Source of the DNA: Propionispira raffinosivorans DSM 20765
Lineage (GTDB): Bacteria; Bacillota; Negativicutes; Selenomonadales; Selenomonadaceae
Direction: 5' to 3'
Length of the DNA stretch: 64,000 nt
Assembly (NCBI RefSeq): GCF_000381065.1
Contig: NZ_KB905843.1
Span: forward strand, 1 to 64,000
The notes under the pieces are model-generated. The model had not been told where the DNA came from. It did not search any database and saw only the letters and a program-made list of their open reading frames with translations. Positions within the stretch are counted from its first letter, which is position 1, and every line of letters begins with the position of its first letter. The translations under genes and the position numbers were made by a program. Below are positions 52,919 through 64,000 of this stretch, piece after piece.

Positions 52919-53917
52919 TCAGCCTTTCGGTACGTATTTACCGCTAAGCAAGTCTTCGACTGGAACTGGAACCGGTGCAAAAATTATAGTTTCCTGCTGC
53001 GCCGGAATACCTTCTCTGATATATTTAATCAATGTTTTAGCACTTTCATAACCAGCCTTGTATGGGAACAAGTCAACGGTGCCTCGGTAAATAGAATTTG
53101 GTTTTTTCATTGCCGCTAAGCATTCTGCCGTTGCATCACCGGAAAATACCGCTCTATCATCACCAGAAATATTGGCTGAAACCATTGCTTGGTATCCGCC
53201 AAGTCCCCCAGAGTCATTTGTTGCGACTACAACATTGAGATCTGGATGCTGCTGCAAAACACTTTCAATGATCTTCATGCCAAGTTCCGGAGTATCACCC
53301 GCCTGTCTAGCAACAATTTCAACGTTCGGACACATTGTTTTTATAGTTTCTTCCACGCCATTTCCTCTAGGAATTACAGAATCCACATTATCCTGAGAAA
53401 TAATTGCTACTTTCACCTTTGGATTTGAGGCTAAATTTTTGTTGATCCATTCTGCTGCCTGTTTACCAATAAATTCACCATACGTATGTTCATCAACAAT
53501 ATACCGCATATTCGTATTATCTTGGCTCTGCGCAACACAGCTCGTCGCAATACCAGCAGCTTTTGCTTTTTCTACAATATCTTTTGTTGCATTTTTATCA
53601 ATAGGAGCTAGCATAATAGCACTATACCCTGCATTTACAAGACTCTCCATGTCGCTAACCTGTTTATCGACTTTATATTGCGAGTCTATAGTCAATGCAT
53701 CAACGCCCTCTTCTTTACAGGCATCCTCAAATCCCTTTTTTACTGAAACAAACCAAGGATTTCCTAAATTCATACAAACAAAGCCCAATTTGATCTGCTT
53801 ATCCGTTTTACTCGAACCTGATGTATTTTCTGTCGATCCAGAAGATGTACCGCACCCCGTCAGCAGGGAACTGATTGCAAATAAACAAGTCATTAAAAGT
53901 AAAAAATTTTTTTTCAT
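52919..53917 (-). CDS. Sugar-binding lipoprotein of the ribose-type ABC transporter
   Basis: 332 residues. Lipoprotein signal with lipobox LTGC (cysteine near residue 22), then a periplasmic-binding-protein type 1 fold (LGFVCMNLGNPWFVSVKKGF, IMLAPIDKNA, VVVATNDSGGLGGY). Binds a monosaccharide for import. Start at 53917 has AGGGAG 12 bases upstream; an ATG four codons earlier directly abuts that site. A Ser/Thr/Gly linker follows the lipobox. Confidence 0.93.
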   Translation of the reverse strand: MKKNFLLLMTCLFAISSLLTGCGTSSGSTENTSGSSKTDKQIKLGFVCMNLGNPWFVSVKKGFEDACKEEGVDALTIDSQYKVDKQVSDMESLVNAGYSAIMLAPIDKNATKDIVEKAKAAGIATSCVAQSQDNTNMRYIVDEHTYGEFIGKQAAEWINKNLASNPKVKVAIISQDNVDSVIPRGNGVEETIKTMCPNVEIVARQAGDTPELGMKIIESVLQQHPDLNVVVATNDSGGLGGYQAMVSANISGDDRAVFSGDATAECLAAMKKPNSIYRGTVDLFPYKAGYESAKTLIKYIREGIPAQQETIIFAPVPVPVEDLLSGKYVPKG

Positions 53918-53964
53918 TACTTTCTTCATCTCCCTTTTTAAATTTATAAAATCACTAACTATCA

Positions 53965-54831
53965 TCATGATAGTTCCATTCGCGTGTTTTTTGAAAAAAC
54001 ACGCAGAACGTCTTTGGCATGCTCTTCCATCGCCTCCGTTCCCCAAGCAAAAATATCATGATAATAGGGAATCCCCTTTGCTTCCTGAAGTTTATCTCTG
54101 ACCTTTTCTCCAGCATATTTCGCCATATATGTATAATAATTAATTTTTCTTATACCTGAAGATATTGCCTTCTGATAGTCATCAAAAGATACGCCCGAGC
54201 CGCCATGCATGACTAATGGAATTTTTATCAAGCGTGAAATCTCTTTTACTCGGGAAAAATCCAATAGAGGTTTTTCTTTATAAATTCCATGGGCTGTCCC
54301 AAAAGCACAAGCTAATGCATCAATCTGAGTACTTTCAACAAAAATTTTAGCAGTCATCGGATCTGTATACATATGTTCCATTGTTTTAAAATAAATTTCA
54401 TTTTGGCCACCTTCTCTATTGATAATACCAATTTCAGCTTCAACTGAAACATTATATTTCCGCGCCATCTGCACAACTTTTTTTGTATTTTCTACATTTT
54501 CTTCATAAGGCAGTAACGAACCATCATACATCACTGAGGTGAATCCTAGTTTCATTGCTTTTTCTAGCAAAGTTATACTTTTTCCATGATCCAAATGAAC
54601 ACAAACTGGTACTTTTGCTCGTTTTGCCATATAAAGCATGATTGGACCAATTATATCAATAGGTATCAAATTCTCATGAACTTCGGCATGCATAAGGATT
54701 ACGGGGCAGCCTAGCACTTCAGCTGCATTCAGCACACCTAAAATCGATTCTAAATTCGGTGTATTAAAAGCTCCTACGGCAACTTCTTCTCTTTGCGCAC
54801 TTTCTAAAACATCACTTAATTTAGCCAGCAT
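53965..54831 (-). CDS. Class II ketose-bisphosphate aldolase
   Basis: 288 residues. FbaA/KbaY-type zinc aldolase: VGAFNTPNLESI, zinc His in CVHLDHGKS, MYDGSLLPYEENV, VEAEIG, AFGTAHGIYK, and VMHGGSGV with a zinc ligand and phosphate loop. Cleaves ketose (bis)phosphates to DHAP and an aldehyde. Its position between kinase and transporter suggests a dedicated sugar-1-phosphate or bisphosphate route rather than glycolysis. Follows the kinase by 10 bases. Confidence 0.92.
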   Translation of the reverse strand: MLAKLSDVLESAQREEVAVGAFNTPNLESILGVLNAAEVLGCPVILMHAEVHENLIPIDIIGPIMLYMAKRAKVPVCVHLDHGKSITLLEKAMKLGFTSVMYDGSLLPYEENVENTKKVVQMARKYNVSVEAEIGIINREGGQNEIYFKTMEHMYTDPMTAKIFVESTQIDALACAFGTAHGIYKEKPLLDFSRVKEISRLIKIPLVMHGGSGVSFDDYQKAISSGIRKINYYTYMAKYAGEKVRDKLQEAKGIPYYHDIFAWGTEAMEEHAKDVLRVFSKNTRMELS

Positions 54832-54841
54832 AAAATCCCAC

Positions 54842-56329
54842 CTACCTTACTGTTTTTAATAAGTTATATAACTTTTTGTATTTTTCATATTGTTCAGAAT
54901 ATTGTTTCGTATAGTCTTTACGAGCCTTATACTTATGCGCCATATGAACGAACTTTTTTGCTGCATCTTCAATGTTTTTGTATTGTCCTAAAGCAACTGC
55001 TGCAAGCATAGCTGAGCCGACAGTTCCAGCTTCATCCCCTTGTACGGATATAAGCTCTTTATTTAACATATTTGCCTTAATTTGCATCCAAAGAGCAGAT
55101 TTAGCACCACCACCCGTTGAATGCAAATAATTCAACTTAATTCCCGCTTTTTCCAAAAACATTATATTGCCAAGCATTTCATATGCCACACCTTCCATCA
55201 ATGATTTATAAATATCTTTTGCTGTATGCGACAAAGACAACCCGATTATAGCACCTTTTGCGCCTCCATCCATGTAGGGTGTAGCCGCACCATTAAAATG
55301 AGGAACAACCAATATATTTCCCGGGACTGCCTCGATGTCTTCTTCCAGTAAAGAATAACTATCTGTTTGTTTTTTCTCTGCCAAAATTATTTCATATTTT
55401 GCAAAATTATCTTTATACCATTTTATCAAAGATCCACCAGCGAATGAAAACGCATAACAGACATATTTATTGGGTATGATGTATGGTACAATTGCGATTC
55501 CACCTTCGGACAAAATATCACTATCAGGAAACCCCTCTATTACAGGGGTTATACATTCTACTGTTCCAGCACCATCCACTGCACTTCCTTCTGCAAATAT
55601 CCCACACCCTACTGCGGCAGCAACTTGATCATGACATCCTGTTACAATTATTATATTGTCCGAAATCCCCCATCGTTCTGACAGTTCACTTTTAATCTTT
55701 CCAGCAGGAGTTCCCGATGGAACTGGTCGTGACAATAACTTTTCACTGATTCCACTATAATTCAAAAGTTCCTGATCCCACCGTTTTTCTTTTATATCAA
55801 AAGCGAGTGTGCGTGCCGCTATAGAATAATCAATCTGTAAAGTTCCAGTAAGCATATACACAATATAATCTTGAATCAAAAGTATATGTGCCGTCTTGCG
55901 AAAAATATCTGCATGATGCTGTTTTATCCACATCAATTTAGGCAAGGAAAACATGTAATGTATCTTCGCGCCCGTGACAGCTGCGACTTTTTTAAAATCA
56001 AAATCTTTCATCATTTGAGTGGCTTGTTCACTCCCCCGAATATCCGTATACATGAGTACCGGAAATAGCACTTGGTCCATCTCATCCAATAAAACGAATG
56101 ATTCACCAAAAGAAGTAACCGTTATTGCCTCTATATTCCCGATTTTTTGTGCAGCAATTATAATAGATTTTCGAACAGAACTCCATATGTCATTTGCATC
56201 GATTTCTTCTTGTTCCTGATAACGCTTGCCAGCATAGTTTTGATGTACTTTAAATATATATTGACCATTTTCATCATATACAATAATTTTACATCCACTT
56301 GATCCAATATCGATGCCTGCTACAGCCAT
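54842..56329 (-). CDS. FGGY family carbohydrate kinase (xylulokinase-like)
   Basis: 495 residues. FGGY motifs: AGIDIGSSGCKIIVYD at the start, TSFGESFVLLD, MYTDIRG, TGCHDQVAAAVG and HSTGGGAKSALW (FGGY-2 region). Phosphorylates a ketose or sugar alcohol. Start at 56329 has GGGAGG upstream. First gene of the operon; its promoter should lie in 56330-56600 but I could not fix it with confidence. The annotated xylulokinase likeness is family level only. Confidence 0.9.
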   Translation of the reverse strand: MAVAGIDIGSSGCKIIVYDENGQYIFKVHQNYAGKRYQEQEEIDANDIWSSVRKSIIIAAQKIGNIEAITVTSFGESFVLLDEMDQVLFPVLMYTDIRGSEQATQMMKDFDFKKVAAVTGAKIHYMFSLPKLMWIKQHHADIFRKTAHILLIQDYIVYMLTGTLQIDYSIAARTLAFDIKEKRWDQELLNYSGISEKLLSRPVPSGTPAGKIKSELSERWGISDNIIIVTGCHDQVAAAVGCGIFAEGSAVDGAGTVECITPVIEGFPDSDILSEGGIAIVPYIIPNKYVCYAFSFAGGSLIKWYKDNFAKYEIILAEKKQTDSYSLLEEDIEAVPGNILVVPHFNGAATPYMDGGAKGAIIGLSLSHTAKDIYKSLMEGVAYEMLGNIMFLEKAGIKLNYLHSTGGGAKSALWMQIKANMLNKELISVQGDEAGTVGSAMLAAVALGQYKNIEDAAKKFVHMAHKYKARKDYTKQYSEQYEKYKKLYNLLKTVR

Positions 56330-56735
56330 AGTTTCTTCCTCCCATCTCTCTGCTTTCATTATATGTATAAATGTAAAATTATAAAACGCAGAATTTTCTA
56401 ATAATAGTAGGAAAAATCCAACCTCTGTGTATTGTCGTGGAAATATTCGCAAAATTCATCATAGCTTTGAACTATTTAGTTAACGAATTTCCGGAATTTT
56501 TCTCGACACTATTCTATACAATAAAAGCAATTAAGACAAGAGGTTACTAATATTGCACCTATACACAAAAACCTTTAACCTCCTTCATTATAAACAAGTC
56601 ATGAATTTAAATTCTATTTTTACGCAAAAAAAAGGCTCCGCACAAACTAGACGAAGCCTTAAAATTACTACTGGCAGATAGATTTGACCCACGCACCTTG
56701 CAGCACTATTGAATCATCCGCTAATCATGCCTCAC
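56330..56735. other. Promoter region of the pentose operon and tRNA-Ser relic
   Basis: About 400 bases without a gene. The left ~270 bases are the leader and promoter region of the kinase operon. The right part holds the tRNA-Ser end relic (56627-56718) and the 3' end region of lacZ. Confidence 0.5.
56627..56718 (-). repeat. tRNA-Ser end/terminator relic, copy 2
   Basis: Contains AAAAAAAGGCTCC...GAAGCCTT terminator, then ATTACTACTGGCAGA, TTTGACCCACG, CACCTTGCAG and ATTGAATC, each matching the better copy at 63371-63472 with small changes. Same orientation as the other copies. Marks a boundary between two accessory segments. Confidence 0.78.
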
Positions 56736-61353
<4,618 letters not shown>

Positions 61354-61409
61354 TGTAACGCCTCCCGCTATAATCTTACTTTTTCTTAACCTAATTCCTC
61401 TTGTTTCTC

Positions 61410-62012
61410 TTATCTTTGTATCGCATTTATATATTCAATAATCCCATCGACGATTTTATCTAATGAAATTTTACTAGTATTTACAACCAAATCATAATTA
61501 GAGCCTACGCCCCATTTTCTACCTGTATAATACTGATAATACCCCGCTCTTTTTTCATTTTCAGCATCTAATTCTTTCAAAGATTTACCATTATAAGTTT
61601 CAGTCCCTCTTTTTTCTCTATATGCATCATCCGCACAAACAAAAACAGAAAAATGATTGGGATCCTTCTCTAAAACATAATCAGCACAACGACCTAAGAT
61701 AACACATGATCCATCTTGAGCCAGTTTTCTAACTACACTCGTTTCAGCTAAGAACAGGCCTCGGCTAGAGTTTCCCATATGACTACCAAAAGAATGAAAT
61801 GGTATAAAACTTAAAGATAATGGTTGCACTTGATTCTCCAACTCTAACAAATCACTTTCACTCAAATCATTAATCCCTAACTTGGCTGCTGCGATATGAA
61901 TGATTTGTCTATCATATAGTTTAATATTTAATTTTTCTGCTAATTTGGTTGCTAGCTCACGTCCACCACAACCATACTGCCTACTAACGGTTATCACAAC
62001 TTTTTCATTCAT
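61410..62012 (-). CDS. Cytidylate kinase-like family protein
   Basis: 200 residues. P-loop kinase fold: ITVSRQYGCGGRELATKLAEKL (Walker A-like, no clean GKS/T), VVRKLAQDGSCVILGRCADYVL, and VFVCADDAYREKRG. Belongs to the group named cytidylate kinase-like, distinct from housekeeping Cmk. First gene of the lac operon, ahead of the transporter, with GAGGTG before its ATG. Its job in lactose use is unknown; co-transcription implies a regulatory or sugar-nucleotide role. Confidence 0.82.
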   Translation of the reverse strand: MNEKVVITVSRQYGCGGRELATKLAEKLNIKLYDRQIIHIAAAKLGINDLSESDLLELENQVQPLSLSFIPFHSFGSHMGNSSRGLFLAETSVVRKLAQDGSCVILGRCADYVLEKDPNHFSVFVCADDAYREKRGTETYNGKSLKELDAENEKRAGYYQYYTGRKWGVGSNYDLVVNTSKISLDKIVDGIIEYINAIQR

Positions 62013-62081
62013 AAAAAATCACCTCATCTTATTTTTTAGTCAATACCAACAAATTATTTATTGTATCTTTTTTCATTTGCC

Positions 62082-62110
62082 ATAGTAAACGTTTTCTTTT
62101 TATTAAGCAA
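62082..62110 (-). promoter_or_regulatory. Lac operon promoter overlapped by a LacI-type operator
   Basis: Minus strand TTGCTT (62105-62110), 17-base spacer, TACTAT (62082-62087). The palindromic GTAAACGTTTTC (62085-62096) overlaps the -10 box, as expected for repression by a LacI/GalR-family protein or CcpA. Confidence 0.7.
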
Positions 62111-62193
62111 GTTTACCTTATCAAATTAAGCCACCTGGTACAAAACTTCACACTACTTCGACACCAAGCCGAGAATTGATCTACTTTTAAAAA

Positions 62194-62205
62194 GCAAACG
62201 TTTTC
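62194..62205. promoter_or_regulatory. Second LacI-type operator
   Basis: GCAAACGTTTTC, the same core as at 62085-62096, 109 bases further upstream. A pair at this distance could loop. No LacI-family gene is in the window. Confidence 0.65.
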
Positions 62206-62358
62206 TTTGACAGCTTTCATTTTACACTCACCATAATCTAAAATCAACATTATTTTTGTAAAAATGTTTTTTTTCTGAAAATATCGTTATTTAATGCACT
62301 CACAACTGCATCATAATCAAACAACCTTTTCACACAAATTAGCCCGCTAAGGCTGCTT

Positions 62359-62469
62359 TCAGGCTAGGGAATCATTTTCTAAGTGGATATATTCCCGACC
62401 TAGTCTCAGAATATATTTTGTATTTAATAATTCTGAAAAACCCTCTGTACATTCTTTCAGTCTATCCAT
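62359..62469 (-). pseudogene. 36-codon stub related to the gene at 63650
   Basis: Reads MDRLKECTEGFSELLN... and stops after 36 codons. The first seven residues and the leader GTTAGAAAGG...ATGGATAGACTG are nearly identical to the gene at 63650-63883. It resembles the N-terminus of small phage-associated domain proteins I cannot name with certainty. Probably a truncated paralogue. Confidence 0.45.
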
Positions 62470-62493
62470 CAAATAACCTTTCTAACAAAAAAC

Positions 62494-62529
62494 AAGAAAA
62501 GACCGTCTGCTTCCAAACGACCTTTTCTT
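62494..62529 (-). terminator. Terminator of hicB
   Basis: AAGAAAAG...GTC / GAC...CTTTTCTT stem with loop, immediately after the hicB stop codon region. Confidence 0.75.
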
Positions 62530-62532
62530 ATA

Positions 62533-62898
62533 TTATTTAGTTAGCGGAATATGAAGGCCACTTGCGATAAGACACATGGCCATTTGATTTAAACTTACAC
62601 CTTCATCTTTTGCGCACGCAGCTAAATTTCTATGCAAACTCTTAGGCAATCTTAGATTAAATTTACCACTAAAATCATCGTCATGAACTGGTTCTAGAAT
62701 ATCTATCCCGGCCTCCAAAGCAGTTTCAATCCACCCCTTCTTTGCATCCTCCAGCATATCTAATAATTCGGCTTTTGTTTCGGCCTGCGCAATACATCCT
62801 TTTAGATCCGGAATATATCCAACATAGCCGCCCTTAGAAGATGATTCTATAATTTCTTTATAAGGTAATTTCATATAATACTCTATATTTTTTTTCAT
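62533..62898 (-). CDS. hicB: HicB family antitoxin
   Basis: 121 residues. N-terminal HicB-like RNase-H-type domain (GGYVGYIPDLKGCIAQAETKAELLDMLEDAKKGW) and C-terminal ribbon-helix-helix (FNLRLPKSLHRNLAACAKDEGVSLNQ). HicB neutralises the HicA mRNA interferase and represses its operon. Start at 62898 with AAGAAGTG at 6 bases. The upstream hicA is broken, so this is an orphan antitoxin. Confidence 0.92.
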   Translation of the reverse strand: MKKNIEYYMKLPYKEIIESSSKGGYVGYIPDLKGCIAQAETKAELLDMLEDAKKGWIETALEAGIDILEPVHDDDFSGKFNLRLPKSLHRNLAACAKDEGVSLNQMAMCLIASGLHIPLTK

Positions 62899-63037
62899 GC
62901 TTTTCACTTCTTTCTATCGTGATATTTATAATAAACTTAATAAGCCAAAGTTTAACAAAGGCTCGCACAGTTTTAGGGTTGTTCCTGATTCGCTGCAAAA
63001 ATTTTTTATCTGACTCAATAGGACGCCTCCTCGTCAT
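62864..63037 (-). pseudogene. hicA: Remnant of hicA toxin gene
   Basis: The frame reads MTRRRPIESDKKFLQRIRNNPKTVR, resembling the N-terminus of HicA-type toxins, then continues into unrelated residues and stops inside hicB. The conserved HicA double-stranded RNA-binding region with its catalytic histidine is missing. An internal deletion best explains this. Family match is by eye. Confidence 0.5.
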
Positions 63038-63370
63038 CTAAACAGTACCATATATGATACCATCCTACAAATATTTATTCCATATATAAAAGAACTTCAA
63101 CGAAAAGAATCTGCGCTATGCCAATTTGGAATTACGCTATCCCAGAGTCGTCCAAGAGTCAGTAACAACACCCCATATTCAGGGGCAATGTTCCAAAACG
63201 TGCAACTACTATTCAGACAAAAAAACTTCAAATTTGACTTGGCCATTCATCTACAGTGATCATGCCACACAATCGTTAATCTTTCTATTACAACATAGGA
63301 AAATACCTCAAAAAGTGCAGGCTGTCAAATAGGCTGTCAATAATGTAATTGATTCCAGAAAAAAGCACAT
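63038..63370. other. Intergenic region, no gene seen
   Basis: About 330 bases of low-complexity, AT-rich sequence upstream of the hicAB remnant. Short frames exist but lack ribosome binding sites and recognisable products. Likely eroded mobile-element DNA. Confidence 0.45.
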
Positions 63371-63403
63371 AAAAAAGGCTCCACGCAAGCCACGCGAAGC
63401 CTT
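63371..63403 (-). terminator. Terminator of the tRNA-Ser fragment, copy 3
   Basis: AAAAAAGGCT...AGCCTT stem, T-run on the minus strand, directly after the tRNA-Ser 3' end. Same element as in copies 1 and 2. Confidence 0.7.
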
Positions 63404-63414
63404 GAAATTACTAC

Positions 63415-63472
63415 TGGCAGAGAGGGTGGGATTCGAACCCACGGTACCTTGCGGTACAATTGATTTCGAGTC
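63415..63472 (-). repeat. tRNA-Ser 3' fragment (attachment-site remnant), copy 3
   Basis: Minus strand contains the 3' two-thirds of a tRNA-Ser: anticodon loop CTCGAAA (anticodon CGA), long variable arm GTACCGCAAGGTAC, T-arm GGTTCGAATCCCACC and CCA end. The 5' half (acceptor, D-arm and 5' anticodon stem) is not present to the right. This is the classic footprint of tRNA-targeting integration; the intact gene is expected beyond 64000. Confidence 0.85.
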
Positions 63473-63483
63473 TCTTAAAATTA

Positions 63484-63563
63484 GCACTTCGTTATATTTT
63501 TATTGATTTTACTGGGTTTATAAAGCAATATTTTCCTAAAAAATTCACACTTCGTTATATTTT
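63484..63563. repeat. Direct repeats next to the attachment site
   Basis: CACTTCGTTATATTTT occurs at 63485-63500 and 63548-63563. TGCACCCT is also repeated at 63585 and 63596. Spaced repeats beside an att core are often integrase arm-binding sites. Confidence 0.5.
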
Positions 63564-63613
63564 CATATAGAAATACCCACTTACTGCACCCTTATTGCAC
63601 CCTAAAAATCAGC

Positions 63614-63667
63614 AAAAGCGAAAAGGTAATCTATGCATAATTATATAGATTACCTTTTCGCTTTTTT
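63614..63667. terminator. Long perfect hairpin, bidirectional terminator
   Basis: 21-base arms AAAAGCGAAAAGGTAATCTA(T) and their complement around a 10-base loop. It overlaps the last codons of the gene at 63650 on the minus strand. Confidence 0.85.
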
Positions 63668-63883
63668 AGGAGTCAGCCGATCAAATTGCATGTCACTTTT
63701 TCCAGTTCCGATATGTACTTTCTCTTTATATAATAACGTCATTGATGTTTGTCGTGTCGTATAGTCATTATTCGTTTTCGGAAAAAATGATTTACAATAT
63801 CGTAACCCCGCATCCGGAAATTCATCAAGAAACAGAGAAAGAATGTCCGGCAAAAACTCTGCACATTCTTTCAGTCTATCCAT
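63650..63883 (-). CDS. Small protein of unknown function, mobile-element cargo
   Basis: 77 residues beginning MDRLKECAEFLPDIL. Not recognised. Start at 63883 has AAAGGAT at about 7 bases. Its N-terminus and leader are shared with the 36-codon stub at 62359, so both descend from one ancestor. The C-terminus is basic and runs into the hairpin terminator. Could itself be an internally deleted form of a longer gene. Confidence 0.5.
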   Translation of the reverse strand: MDRLKECAEFLPDILSLFLDEFPDAGLRYCKSFFPKTNNDYTTRQTSMTLLYKEKVHIGTGKSDMQFDRLTPKKAKR

Positions 63884-63909
63884 GAAAATATCCTTTCTAA
63901 CATAAAATA

Positions 63910-63938
63910 AAAAGGTCCCGCTCACGCAGGACCCTTTT
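63910..63938 (-). terminator. Terminator upstream of the small gene
   Basis: Arms AAAAGGTCC / GGACCCTTTT. It should end a minus-strand gene lying to the right, beyond or at the window edge. Confidence 0.7.
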
Positions 63939-64000
63939 AGAACATTTTCTTTCAGCATTACTACCTATTCAAGTTGTGGTAAACGTTCAACCCTTATAGA

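Noticed and set aside
53965-54046. Overlap of the sugar-binding protein gene with the aldolase gene
   Set aside because: The long frame start is not supported; with the lipoprotein signal and ribosome binding site the start is 53917, and the genes do not overlap.
63415-63472. Functional tRNA-Ser gene
   Set aside because: Only the anticodon-to-CCA part is present; the acceptor 5' strand and D-arm are missing, so it cannot fold into a tRNA.

Overview
The window looks like the chromosome of an anaerobic Firmicute, most likely of the Negativicutes or a related endospore-forming lineage. Evidence: the left end has the conserved order tRNA-Ser, SRP RNA, dnaX, ybaB, recR, bofA, 16S rRNA known from the origin-proximal region of Bacillus and relatives; BofA belongs to the sporulation checkpoint; AT-rich composition, strong GGAGG ribosome binding sites and PrpR-type sigma-54 control fit the same group. 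The genus cannot be named from the sequence alone.

Region 1 (1-5.3 kb, minus strand) is housekeeping: the 5' end of a 16S gene with two promoters, bofA, recR, ybaB, dnaX, SRP RNA, tRNA-Ser(GGA), then a CheX-like phosphatase protein coupled to a CheY-like receiver. Region 2 (5.6-11.1 kb) is a three-gene SMC-like operon (DUF3375, DUF4194, SbcC-like ATPase) matching JetA, JetB and JetC of Wadjet/MksBEF systems, but with no JetD/MksG nuclease. Region 3 (11.3-19.4 kb) holds two chemoreceptors, an M-box (Mg2+) riboswitch in front of an unusual two-gene ABC transporter, and an XRE regulator.

Region 4 (19.4-38.5 kb) is a large purine/nitrogen salvage cluster resembling the E. coli yge-yqe-ygf-ssnA locus: XdhC-type maturation factors, D-aminoacylase-like amidohydrolase, YgeY, diaminopropionate ammonia-lyase, hydantoinase, a dihydropyrimidine-dehydrogenase-like iron-sulphur protein, an NCS2 xanthine/urate permease, a GAF/Fis regulator, SsnA, a MobA-like molybdenum cofactor enzyme, a guanine-type riboswitch with an AzgA-type permease, a three-subunit xanthine dehydrogenase, and guanine deaminase. 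Two coordinately built promoters with operator-like spacers and leader terminators control the permease and ssnA. Region 5 (38.5-44.4 kb) is a PrpR-type sigma-54 activator divergent from a sigma-54 promoter that drives an M20 peptidase - YjiH - YjiG - M20 amidohydrolase operon. An M18 aminopeptidase follows.

Region 6 (46.1-64 kb) is accessory DNA cut into segments by three copies, progressively more decayed to the left, of a tRNA-Ser 3' end plus its terminator. The first segment carries a YesMN two-component system and a pentose/ketose operon (lyxose isomerase, ribose-type ABC transporter, class II aldolase, FGGY kinase). The second carries a lactose operon (cytidylate-kinase-like protein, GPH transporter, LacZ) behind two LacI-type operators, then a HicB antitoxin with a wrecked hicA. 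The right edge has integration-site debris. The best candidates for something new are the Mg2+-riboswitch-controlled ABC transporter with an acidic leader ORF, the nuclease-less JetABC operon, and the doubly controlled purine cluster.
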